Source: Butyricicoccus sp. OM04-18BH (GTDB lineage Bacteria; Bacillota; Clostridia; Oscillospirales; Butyricicoccaceae). Taken from it: a stretch of 64,000 nt of DNA. A program made the translations under genes and the position numbers. Where the stretch lies: assembly GCF_003481705.1 (NCBI RefSeq), contig NZ_QULN01000006.1:62001-126000 (forward strand), written 5' to 3'. The notes beneath the pieces are model-generated. The model made no database searches. It was not told the DNA's origin and was given only the letters and a program-made list of their open reading frames with translations. Below are positions 26,824 through 33,649 of the stretch, in pieces; within the stretch, counting starts at the first letter, position 1, and the number at the start of each line of letters is the position of its first letter.

Positions 26824-27567
26824 TTAGCCCTCGTAGTCGGCCTCGTTCTCCCAGTTATGCCATACGGCCTGTACGTCGTCGTTATCCTCGAGACCATCGA
26901 GCAGCTTGCGCATCTGGGCCATATCCTCTTCCTTCTCGAGGGTGATGTAGTTCTGCGGAACCATCTCGACCTGCGCCTCAACGAACTCGTAGCCGAGCTT
27001 CTCGAGTGCCTCGCGGACAGCAGAGAAGTCGTCCGGCGCGGTGTAGATCTCGAAGGTCTCCTCGTCAGCGAGGAAGTCCTCTGCGCCTGCGTCGAGCGCC
27101 TGCATCATAACGGTGTCCTCGTCGAGGTCGCCCTTCTCCATGATGATAACGCCCTTCTTGTCGAACTGCCAGGATACGCAGCCGGAAGCGCCCAGACCTG
27201 CGCCGTACTTGTCGAACAGGTGGCGAACGTCTGCTACCGTGCGGTTCTTGTTATCGGTCAGGGTCTCGACAACGACTGCAACGCCGCCTACGCCGTAGCC
27301 CTCGTAGTTGTTTGCCTCGTAATCGACCTGGCCGTTCGCGCCGGAGTACTTGTCGAGCGTGCGCTTGATGTTGTCGTTCGGCATGTTGTTTGCCTTTGCC
27401 TTTGCGATACAGTCGCGCAGACGGGAGTTGAAGTCCGGGTTGGCTGAGCCGCCCTCCTTGATCGCGATCGCCATCTCACGGCCGATCTTGGTGAAGATTT
27501 TAGCCTTCTTTGCATCGTTTGCGCCCTTGCGCTTGGCGATGTTGTTCCATTTCGAATGTCCCGACAT
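26824..27567 (-). CDS. yebC: YebC/PmpR (TACO1) family protein
   Basis: A 247-residue YebC-family protein. The signature start MSGHSKWNNIAKRKGANDA is present, followed by IFTKIGREMAIAIKEGG, the DNKNRT segment and the LGASGCVSWQFDKKG core. Members have been described as transcription regulators and, more recently, as ribosome-associated factors that relieve stalling at proline stretches; which applies here is unknown. I start it at the second candidate ATG (27567), which has GAGGGAC upstream and begins the conserved MSGHS sequence; the first ATG at 27594 would add nine residues. It is divergent from a tiny Q/N-rich gene. Confidence 0.95.
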   Translation of the reverse strand: MSGHSKWNNIAKRKGANDAKKAKIFTKIGREMAIAIKEGGSANPDFNSRLRDCIAKAKANNMPNDNIKRTLDKYSGANGQVDYEANNYEGYGVGGVAVVVETLTDNKNRTVADVRHLFDKYGAGLGASGCVSWQFDKKGVIIMEKGDLDEDTVMMQALDAGAEDFLADEETFEIYTAPDDFSAVREALEKLGYEFVEAQVEMVPQNYITLEKEEDMAQMRKLLDGLEDNDDVQAVWHNWENEADYEG

Positions 27568-27673
27568 GTTAAATGTCCCTCTTTCTATCAGCAAATAATA
27601 TTAAACAATAGCGCTGCGTCATAACACGCACAACAATTTTATCAGCTTTTGCGCATTTTCGCAACCCCTTGCC

Positions 27674-27703
27674 GTATATTTTTCGGCTCTTCCGTGCAGA
27701 CTA
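27674..27703 (+). promoter_or_regulatory. Possible sigma-G (forespore) promoter
   Basis: GTATA (27674-27678) fits the -35 GNATR, and CAGACTA (27697-27703) fits the -10 CATNHTA with one mismatch, 18 bases apart. It lies 37 bp upstream of the tiny Q/N-rich gene. One mismatch and a short motif make this a tentative call. Confidence 0.35.
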
Positions 27704-27739
27704 TGAGCGAAACTTCAAAATCAGGAGGCGAAAACCGTT

Positions 27740-27847
27740 ATGAAACGCAATCAGTATCAGGAAAAGCAGAACCAGTCCCAGCAGAATCAGCAGGACCAGT
27801 CTCAGCAGAATTCCCAGAACCGAAAGAACGGCCAGCAGCAGGGCTAA
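27740..27847 (+). CDS. Tiny Q/N-rich protein, possible spore protein
   Basis: A 35-codon frame that is absent from longer-ORF searches but has a strong AGGAGG site 12 bases before the ATG. The product is almost entirely Gln, Asn, Ser, Lys and Asp (for example NQSQQNQQDQSQQNSQNRK). It has no hydrophobic residues except one Tyr, so it would be disordered. Composition recalls gamma-type small acid-soluble spore proteins (Gln/Asn-rich amino-acid stores), although it lacks their known repeat, and a possible sigma-G promoter lies upstream. It is followed directly by composite repeat copy C. A short leader peptide is the alternative. Confidence 0.5.
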   Translation: MKRNQYQEKQNQSQQNQQDQSQQNSQNRKNGQQQG

Positions 27848-28030
27848 GACTGTCGAAAAACTGACGTTTTTCCGACAATCTGTGTTTTGACTTCGCAAAA
27901 CACGGACGGAGAAAAGTTCCTATGCAGAAACTTTTCTCTCTCTAGAAGTATAAAAACCGAGATACATGCTCCCGGTTTTTATGACTTTGCTTTGCAAAGT
28001 CTATTTTATGCGCGCTTGACGCGCGACACC
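27848..28030. repeat. Composite hairpin repeat, copy C
   Basis: Opposite orientation to copy A. In order: TGTCGAAAAAC/GTTTTTCCGACA (27851-27877), GTGTTTTG/CAAAACAC (27882-27903), AGAAAAGTT/AACTTTTCT (27910-27937), ATAAAAACCG/CGGTTTTTAT (27950-27981), GACTTTGC/GCAAAGTC (27983-28001) and a GCGCGC/GCGCG stem. All five hairpin types of copy A are present. Confidence 0.75.
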
Positions 28031-28086
28031 GATATTCGAGAAAAACAGCCTTATTCGACAAAATGAACGGCCAGCAAAGCCGGCCG

Positions 28087-28117
28087 CTCCAAGGGTGAAC
28101 ACATCGTTTCACCCTTT
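28087..28117 (-). terminator. Hairpin after the CaCA antiporter gene
   Basis: AAGGGTGAA pairs with TTCACCCTT (28091-28116) just after the stop codon. A second GGCC-rich stem lies further downstream. The T run is short. Confidence 0.5.
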
Positions 28118-28120
28118 TAC

Positions 28121-29071
28121 TTATCGCATAATAAGATAGGCCGTGTACGCGACATACATCGCAGCCATCACCGCGCCCGGCAGGCGGCCGAGCTTGCCCT
28201 TGCGCGCCGGGAGGTAGAACACGACGCTGATGGCGATGAGGAACAGGCAGTCAATAATCGACGTCGCCTGCACCGGGATAGGCGTAATAACCGCAGAAAC
28301 GCCGAGAATGAGCAGAATATTGAACAGATTGGAGCCGATCACATTGCCCATGGCGATCTCGTTCTGTCCCTTGCGCGCCGCGACGATCGAGGTGACCAGC
28401 TCGGGCAGGCTCGTGCCGATGGCGACGATGGTCAGACCGATGAGCGTTTCGCTCAGACCGAACATGCGCGCGATGCCGGTCGCGCCGTTCACCGCGAGCT
28501 GACCGCCGAGCACGATGCAGGCGAGGCCGAGCACGATATTGACCCAGATCATGACGGGCGATTTGGTCATTTCCGCCGCCTCTTCCGCCGCTTCCGCCTC
28601 CGCCGCTGCGAGCTGAGCGCGGTCGTTCAGCGCCGCCTTGATCTGGCGGCTGAGGATGACGGCAAAGATGACCAGCAGCACCGCGCCTTCCCAGCGCGCG
28701 ATGACATGATCCGGCGCGATGGCGGCGAGCAGCAGCACCGCCGCAAAAATGGACAGCGGCCAGTCGCGGCGCAGCAGCATCTTATCCATCACGAGCGGAC
28801 AGATGACGGCAGAAAGGCCGGCAACAACGAGCAGATTGAATACGTTCGAGCCGACGACGTTGCCGACCGCGATCTCGTTCGCGCCCCGGAGCGCCGCCGT
28901 GACGCTGACCGCAAGCTCCGGCATGGATGTACCGAAGGCAACGATGGTCAGACCGACGAGCAGGGGCGAGACGCCCATTTTACGTGCGAGTGCGCTCGCA
29001 CCCTCGACGAATTTGTCCGCGCCCCACACAAGAAGCACGAAACCGATGACAAGCATAACAAATGACAGCAT
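28121..29071 (-). CDS. CaCA family cation antiporter (YrbG-like), probable Mn2+/Ca2+ exporter
   Basis: A 316-residue protein with about ten membrane helices and the internal repeat of the Ca2+:cation antiporter family. The first alpha-repeat is VAFGTSMPELAVSVTAA...GNVVGSNVFNLL, the second VAIGTSLPELVTSIVAA...GNVIGSNLFNILL; the Glu, Ser and Asn residues line the ion path. It lacks the large cytosolic loop of animal NCX proteins. Its mRNA begins with a yybP-ykoY riboswitch that senses manganese, so Mn2+ export (perhaps with Ca2+) is the likely job. It is a single-gene unit with its own promoter, riboswitch and terminator. Confidence 0.93.
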   Translation of the reverse strand: MLSFVMLVIGFVLLVWGADKFVEGASALARKMGVSPLLVGLTIVAFGTSMPELAVSVTAALRGANEIAVGNVVGSNVFNLLVVAGLSAVICPLVMDKMLLRRDWPLSIFAAVLLLAAIAPDHVIARWEGAVLLVIFAVILSRQIKAALNDRAQLAAAEAEAAEEAAEMTKSPVMIWVNIVLGLACIVLGGQLAVNGATGIARMFGLSETLIGLTIVAIGTSLPELVTSIVAARKGQNEIAMGNVIGSNLFNILLILGVSAVITPIPVQATSIIDCLFLIAISVVFYLPARKGKLGRLPGAVMAAMYVAYTAYLIMR

Positions 29072-29139
29072 AAACAGTTCCTCCTGCTGTTAGAATACTG
29101 CGGACAGGCCGCAGTTCGGGTAGAAATCGCGCACCGCAT

Positions 29140-29182
29140 AAAAAAAAGACCTTCATTGCACCCATGCGTGCAATAAAAGTCT
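29140..29182 (-). terminator. Riboswitch-controlled intrinsic terminator
   Basis: On the minus strand AGACTTTTATTGCAC pairs with GGTGCAATGAAGGTCT and is followed by eight Ts. Its 5' arm includes the AGAC of the aptamer's closing stem, so aptamer folding and termination exclude each other. Confidence 0.82.
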
Positions 29183-29266
29183 CGCTGCTTGCGGTCCGGC
29201 ACCGGGCGGTTTCCCGCCGGGGATGGCGTTGCCGACCACGCCGTGCGGCGTGAGCTACTCCCTCTT
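29175..29266 (-). promoter_or_regulatory. yybP-ykoY (manganese) riboswitch aptamer
   Basis: Reading the minus strand, the leader contains AAGAGGGAGTAGC (29266-29254), then GTCGGCAAC, a GGCGGGAAACCGCCCGG stem-loop and AGCGAGACTTTT (29186-29175). These match the conserved parts of known yybP-ykoY aptamers (GGGAGTAGC, GTCG-CAA and AGCAAGAC). Mn2+ binding should stabilise the closing stem and prevent the terminator from forming, turning on the downstream antiporter gene. Confidence 0.82.
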
Positions 29267-29274
29267 ACACAACT

Positions 29275-29303
29275 ATCATATGTGAAAAGGGCGGATTAGT
29301 CAA
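29275..29303 (-). promoter_or_regulatory. Promoter of the riboswitch-antiporter unit
   Basis: On the minus strand: TTGACT (29303-29298), 17-bp spacer, TATGAT (29280-29275). Transcription should begin a few bases before the aptamer. Confidence 0.78.
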
Positions 29304-29375
29304 GCCGAACTTTATGTTTTTGACGCTTTCTTTACGAAAAGGTTCGCCGCTTCCCCTGTATTTCTCGAAAAAATC

Positions 29376-29404
29376 TTTACAAGAACGCCCGTAAACGGTA
29401 TACT
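29376..29404 (+). promoter_or_regulatory. prfB promoter
   Basis: TTTACA (29376-29381), 17-bp spacer, TATACT (29399-29404). Confidence 0.75.
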
Positions 29405-29441
29405 ATAAGATAGCTGAAAATACAGAAGAAGGAGCATTTAT

Positions 29442-30581
29442 ATGCTGCAGTTTGAAGAATACAAGGTGAAACTGAACAACCTCAAGCCGGAGATCGAAGG
29501 CCTCGACAAGGCGCTCGGCATCGAGCAGGCGAAGCGCGAGGTCGAGGAGCTCGAGATCAAGTCCTCCCAGCCCGGCTTCTGGGACAACCCGGAGGAGAGC
29601 CAGAAGATCGTCTCCCGCATGGGTTCGCTCAAGGGCAAGGTCGAGGCGTATGGCAGGATGTGCACGCTGTGCGACGACCTGCTGACCATCTGCGAGATGG
29701 CGATCGAGGAGGACGACGAGTCCATGCTCGAGGAGCTTGAGACCGGCTTCAAGGAGCTCGAGGAGACCGTAGCAGAGCAGAAGCTCGGCACGCTGCTCAC
29801 CGGTGAATACGACAGCCACAACGCCCTCGTGTCCTTCCATGCCGGCGCAGGCGGCACCGAGGCGCAGGACTGGTGCGCGATGCTGTACCGCATGTACACG
29901 CGCTGGGCAGAGCGCCACGGCTTTACCTACAAGATCATGGACTATCAGGATGGCGACACCGCCGGCATCAAGTCCGCCGATATCCTCATCGAGGGCGAGA
30001 ACGCCTACGGCTTCCTCAAGGGCGAGAATGGCGTGCATCGTCTGGTCCGTATCTCCCCGTTCGACGCATCCGGCCGCCGTCAGACCTCGTTCTCGGCTGT
30101 CGAGGTCGTGCCGGACATTCCGGATACCTCCGCGGACTTCGAGATCAAGCCGGATGACTACGAGATGCAGGTTTACCGTTCGTCCGGTGCAGGCGGTCAG
30201 CACATCAACAAGACCTCCTCTGCGGTCCGACTCATCCATAAGGCAACCGGCATCGTCGTTGCCTGCCAGACCGAGCGAAGCCAGCTCCAGAACAAGGAAA
30301 ACTGTCTGCGTATGCTGCGCTCCAAGCTGGTCGAGATCAAGGAGCGCGAGCACCTCGAGAAGATCTCCGACATCAAGGGCGTTCAGCAGAAGATCGAATG
30401 GGGCAGCCAGATCCGCTCCTACGTTTTCATGCCGTACACCCTCGCGAAGGATACCCGTACCGGCTTCGAAAACGCGAACATCAACGCAGTCATGGACGGC
30501 GATCTCGACGGCTTCATCAACGCTTATCTGTCTGCTCTCGCCACCGGCGTGTGGGAAGGCAGCAAGGGCGGCAATATGTAA
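29442..30581 (+). CDS. prfB: Peptide chain release factor 2, without programmed frameshift
   Basis: A 379-residue class I release factor that reads UGA and UAA. The SPF stop-codon motif is in VRISPFDASGRRQTSF and the GGQ motif in [17 protein letters not shown]. Many bacteria make RF2 through an autoregulatory +1 frameshift at an in-frame UGA near codon 25; here the frame is continuous from the ATG (LDKALGIEQAKREVEEL with no stop), so that control is absent. AAGAAGGAG precedes the start and a good promoter lies upstream. The gene ends at a strong terminator. Confidence 0.96.
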   Translation: MLQFEEYKVKLNNLKPEIEGLDKALGIEQAKREVEELEIKSSQPGFWDNPEESQKIVSRMGSLKGKVEAYGRMCTLCDDLLTICEMAIEEDDESMLEELETGFKELEETVAEQKLGTLLTGEYDSHNALVSFHAGAGGTEAQDWCAMLYRMYTRWAERHGFTYKIMDYQDGDTAGIKSADILIEGENAYGFLKGENGVHRLVRISPFDASGRRQTSFSAVEVVPDIPDTSADFEIKPDDYEMQVYRSSGAGGQHINKTSSAVRLIHKATGIVVACQTERSQLQNKENCLRMLRSKLVEIKEREHLEKISDIKGVQQKIEWGSQIRSYVFMPYTLAKDTRTGFENANINAVMDGDLDGFINAYLSALATGVWEGSKGGNM

Positions 30582-30590
30582 AAAATCTAC

Positions 30591-30613
30591 CGAAAAACGA
30601 AGTTTTTCGACAG
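30591..30613. repeat. Single-hairpin remnant of the composite repeat
   Basis: CGAAAAACGAAGTTTTTCG followed by ACAGTCT, matching the terminal stem of the longer copies. A similar remnant (CGAAAAACGAGGTTTTTC) lies near 39344-39362 between gyrB and the remB-like gene. Confidence 0.5.
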
Positions 30614-30616
30614 TCT

Positions 30617-30647
30617 AAAAACCCCACCGCACAGCGGTGGGGTTTTG
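30617..30647. terminator. Bidirectional terminator between prfB and the L,D-transpeptidase gene
   Basis: AAAACCCCACCGC pairs with GCGGTGGGGTTTT around ACA. It ends with T runs in both directions and serves the two convergent genes. Confidence 0.9.
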
Positions 30648-30656
30648 TTTTGCTTT

Positions 30657-33443
30657 TTAGAAGATTACGACGGTCGAGCCGATCGGAACGTTATCGTAGA
30701 TCCAGTTGATGTCGCTCTTCTGCATACGGACGCAGCCGTGCGATACAGGGTAGCCGCTGCTGAAGTCGTATTCCTTGTCCGTCTTCGGCGTGCACAGACG
30801 GGAATGGAACGCATAGCCGGTGTCGGGGTAGAAGCCCACGACCGGACGAACGGTATACGTGCTCGTGGTCCAGCCTGCCTTGAGCTTGTAGGTGACTCTG
30901 GTGACGCCGACCGGGGTCTCGGTACCCGGTGCACCCGTGCCGACGACAAAGCTCTTTGTCAGCTTCCAACTGCCCTTGGAGCCGGTAAAGACGTTAACGT
31001 GCTGATACGCGCGGTTGATCCAGACCAGATAGTTCGAATTGCTCGAATAGCCCTTGGCATTGACCCAGGTCTCCTTCTCGTAGGCCTTGTAGTCGTTTTT
31101 GACCGCATACGAGGTCGTGTAGTTGCCGCGATAGGTCGAGGAGACCAGATTGAGCACGCGGTTTACGTCGCGCTGCTGATACCACTCGTCCGAATAGTTC
31201 TCGATCGGAACGGTTTTTTCCGCATAGATCTCCTCCGTCTCGCCCGTGGACGGGTTGACGTAAGTCAGCTTGAGACCGGTGGTGACCGAGGTCTTCATGT
31301 TCTTCGTGAAGGTGAAGTAGGTGGTATGCCTGGAGACCTTGCCGTTCGACAGCTCGAACTTGTCGTTTGCGAGGTCGGAGCGCGGCTTGCCGTCCTGATA
31401 CCACTGTGCCTTGCAGATCTTCGTGCCGTCAACGCCCGAGAAGGTCGCCTGAGAAACGAGCGAGCCGCCTGCCGTGACCTTGGTCGGCACGCCGATATTG
31501 ATTTTTACGTTCTTGATGCCTGCGTCGATATTCTCGACCTTGTTATCGCACGCAAGCGTTACATTGCAGCCTGCCGCGCGCAGCTCGAGCGAATTTGCCT
31601 TGCCCGCGCCGCCGATGGTCGAGCCGTAGCCTGCCGCGAGCAGGAAATCTACCGTGCCGCTGACCGAAAGGCGGGTATTCTTCGCGCTGCCAGAGATGCT
31701 GACTGCACCGACCGAGCCGCCAAGGTTGATCGTATTGCCGCGGCCCGTCACGGTCAGCGAGGTCGCGTCCATGCCGGACAGGTCGATGACGCGGTTGCTC
31801 GCGGTGATCTCGATGTTGTCCGCCTTGCCGTTGAAGGAGACATAGCCGCCGTCGCCTGCGATGACGAGGTTGCTCGTGCTTACCGTGTCTCCGAAGGTGA
31901 TGGCCGCGCTGTCAGCCGGGTCTGCGGCGAGCGTGGACATGCCCGCCTGGCCGTCTGCGGTCAGGGTCACGTTGTCGCAGCCCTTGAGCACGATGCGGTT
32001 CGGCGTGGAAACATCGGACAGCTTGACGCTATGTACCGGAGCGGAGAAGATGACGTCGCCCGTCAGATTGGAGACCGAAAGGTCGGTATCGCCCGAAACG
32101 ATGCTGCCGCCGTCCGCGCCGGTGTATTCCGAGGAGATATTGCCTGCGATACGGGTGATCATGGTGACAAATTCCGCACGGGTCAGCTTTTTATTCGGTG
32201 CGAGCGTGGTCGCGGTGTCGCCCTTGACGATGCCGCTCGCGACGAGAGCCGCCGCCGCCTGACGCTGGTCATCGGTCATGGAGCCGGTATCGGTGAAAAT
32301 GCTCAGCTCGTCTGCGCCCGACTCCGCGCGGTCATAGACGAAGGCGCGCGTGATGTACACGAACGCCTCGGCACGGGTAGCGGCATTGCCGAAATTGCGG
32401 CTGTCGTTCGCGTCGATGAGGTTGAGATGGATGGCCTTGCCGAGCTCAGCGGTATACCACTGGTCCTGCTGCGAAGCGGCGAGAGAGGCCGTGCTGTCCT
32501 GCTGGGACGCGCCGAGCGCACGGTTGAGGATGGTCAGCGCCTCCGAGCCGCGCACCGGGTCGTTCGGCAGCATTTTGCCGTTCGAACCCTTGAGCAGGCC
32601 AAGCTCGATGCCCTTGCGGAGCGCAGACTCCGCCCAGTGGCCCTTCATGTCCGCAAATTCGGTGTCGGACGGAGCGGACGGGGTCTCGGCGCTGCCGTGA
32701 CCGGTGTCGCCGGTGTTGTCCGTGTCGCCGTCGCCGTCAAGCGGCGTGTCGCCGGCCGCCGGAGCGCTCGAAACGGTGAGCGTGACCGGAAGTGCGCCCG
32801 CGTTCAGCAGGAGCGCGTAGTTTTCCGCGACCTGTTCGGTGAAATTGTTCTCGATATTGACGCTGCTGCTGTCGATTTTGCTCGAAATAGTCGGAGAGGC
32901 GATGGTCTGTCCGTCCATTTTGATGTACAGCTTTTTGTCGCTGTCGCGGTCCGCGATCGCGGCGGTCGCCTCCTTGAGGCTCTGGCGGCCCCTAGTCGTC
33001 AGCGTCAGCACGACGCAGCCGGTGCCGTCCTTGCTGCCCTTGGTGCTCGTGACCTGCTTGATATCCTCATTCGTCAGCCATACCTTGCCGTCCGCGTCGG
33101 ATGCGGAAAAGGCCGCCGGCTGCACGAGATACTCTGCGAGATGGGAGACCTGCGCGGAGGCCGGGAACTCGACGGTGATGGTCGAGCCGTCATCCGCCAC
33201 GGTCAACGTGTAATCCTTGCAGCCGAGCGCGTCCAAGCGGCTCCTGAAGATCTCCTTGACCGTATCGCCGTTCGCGCCGGTGAGCGTCTTGTCGGAGGCG
33301 AACACGAGCTTGACGCTCCGCGCCTCGGCAGCCGTCGTGACGGCGGCATTCGCCGAACTGTCCGATGTGCCGCTTTCCGCCGCATAAGCAGGCGAAAGCA
33401 ACATTACAGCGGCTAAAACACCGCTTAGAATTTGCTTTTTCAA
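30657..33443 (-). CDS. Exported L,D-transpeptidase with SecD-P1-like, SLH and beta-rich domains
   Basis: A 928-residue surface protein. Residues 1-21 are a signal peptide (GVLAAVMLLSPAYA). Residues about 42-225 resemble the P1 domain of SecD: GRQSLKEATAAI, KKLYIKMDGQTIASPTIS and ENYALLLNAGALPVTL match the SecD head subdomain. An acidic linker follows. Residues about 262-435 hold three SLH repeats (FADMKGHWAESALRKGIELG and two more) for cell-wall attachment. Residues 440-660 are repetitive beta-strands rich in N/S/G. The C-terminus is a YkuD L,D-transpeptidase with His880 and catalytic Cys904 in SHGCVRM, which makes 3-3 peptidoglycan crosslinks or attaches proteins. The start is TTG with AAGGGG upstream; promoter at 33521-33549. 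Confidence 0.85.
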   Translation of the reverse strand: MKKQILSGVLAAVMLLSPAYAAESGTSDSSANAAVTTAAEARSVKLVFASDKTLTGANGDTVKEIFRSRLDALGCKDYTLTVADDGSTITVEFPASAQVSHLAEYLVQPAAFSASDADGKVWLTNEDIKQVTSTKGSKDGTGCVVLTLTTRGRQSLKEATAAIADRDSDKKLYIKMDGQTIASPTISSKIDSSSVNIENNFTEQVAENYALLLNAGALPVTLTVSSAPAAGDTPLDGDGDTDNTGDTGHGSAETPSAPSDTEFADMKGHWAESALRKGIELGLLKGSNGKMLPNDPVRGSEALTILNRALGASQQDSTASLAASQQDQWYTAELGKAIHLNLIDANDSRNFGNAATRAEAFVYITRAFVYDRAESGADELSIFTDTGSMTDDQRQAAAALVASGIVKGDTATTLAPNKKLTRAEFVTMITRIAGNISSEYTGADGGSIVSGDTDLSVSNLTGDVIFSAPVHSVKLSDVSTPNRIVLKGCDNVTLTADGQAGMSTLAADPADSAAITFGDTVSTSNLVIAGDGGYVSFNGKADNIEITASNRVIDLSGMDATSLTVTGRGNTINLGGSVGAVSISGSAKNTRLSVSGTVDFLLAAGYGSTIGGAGKANSLELRAAGCNVTLACDNKVENIDAGIKNVKINIGVPTKVTAGGSLVSQATFSGVDGTKICKAQWYQDGKPRSDLANDKFELSNGKVSRHTTYFTFTKNMKTSVTTGLKLTYVNPSTGETEEIYAEKTVPIENYSDEWYQQRDVNRVLNLVSSTYRGNYTTSYAVKNDYKAYEKETWVNAKGYSSNSNYLVWINRAYQHVNVFTGSKGSWKLTKSFVVGTGAPGTETPVGVTRVTYKLKAGWTTSTYTVRPVVGFYPDTGYAFHSRLCTPKTDKEYDFSSGYPVSHGCVRMQKSDINWIYDNVPIGSTVVIF

Positions 33444-33520
33444 TGGAACTATCCCCTTTTAATCTCCTGCCGCCGCTCTGACTCTTCCCTGACTTCGCGC
33501 CGACATTCATACTGTTTTCT

Positions 33521-33549
33521 ATTTTACGTTTCCGCCTTTGCATTGTCAA
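33521..33549 (-). promoter_or_regulatory. Promoter of the L,D-transpeptidase gene
   Basis: On the minus strand: TTGACA (33549-33544), 17-bp spacer, TAAAAT (33526-33521). Confidence 0.75.
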
Positions 33550-33584
33550 GCCATAGCAGGTTTCAATATCGATACAAAAGCACG

Positions 33585-33620
33585 ATAAAAGAGCACCGTT
33601 CTTTCAAACGATGCTCTCAG
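33585..33620 (-). terminator. Terminator after gyrA
   Basis: On the minus strand GAGCATCGTT pairs with AACGGTGCTC (one G-T pair) and is followed by TTTTATC. Confidence 0.75.
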
Positions 33621-33649
33621 TCGCGGGAAACCGGATTTCCCGATAAAAT

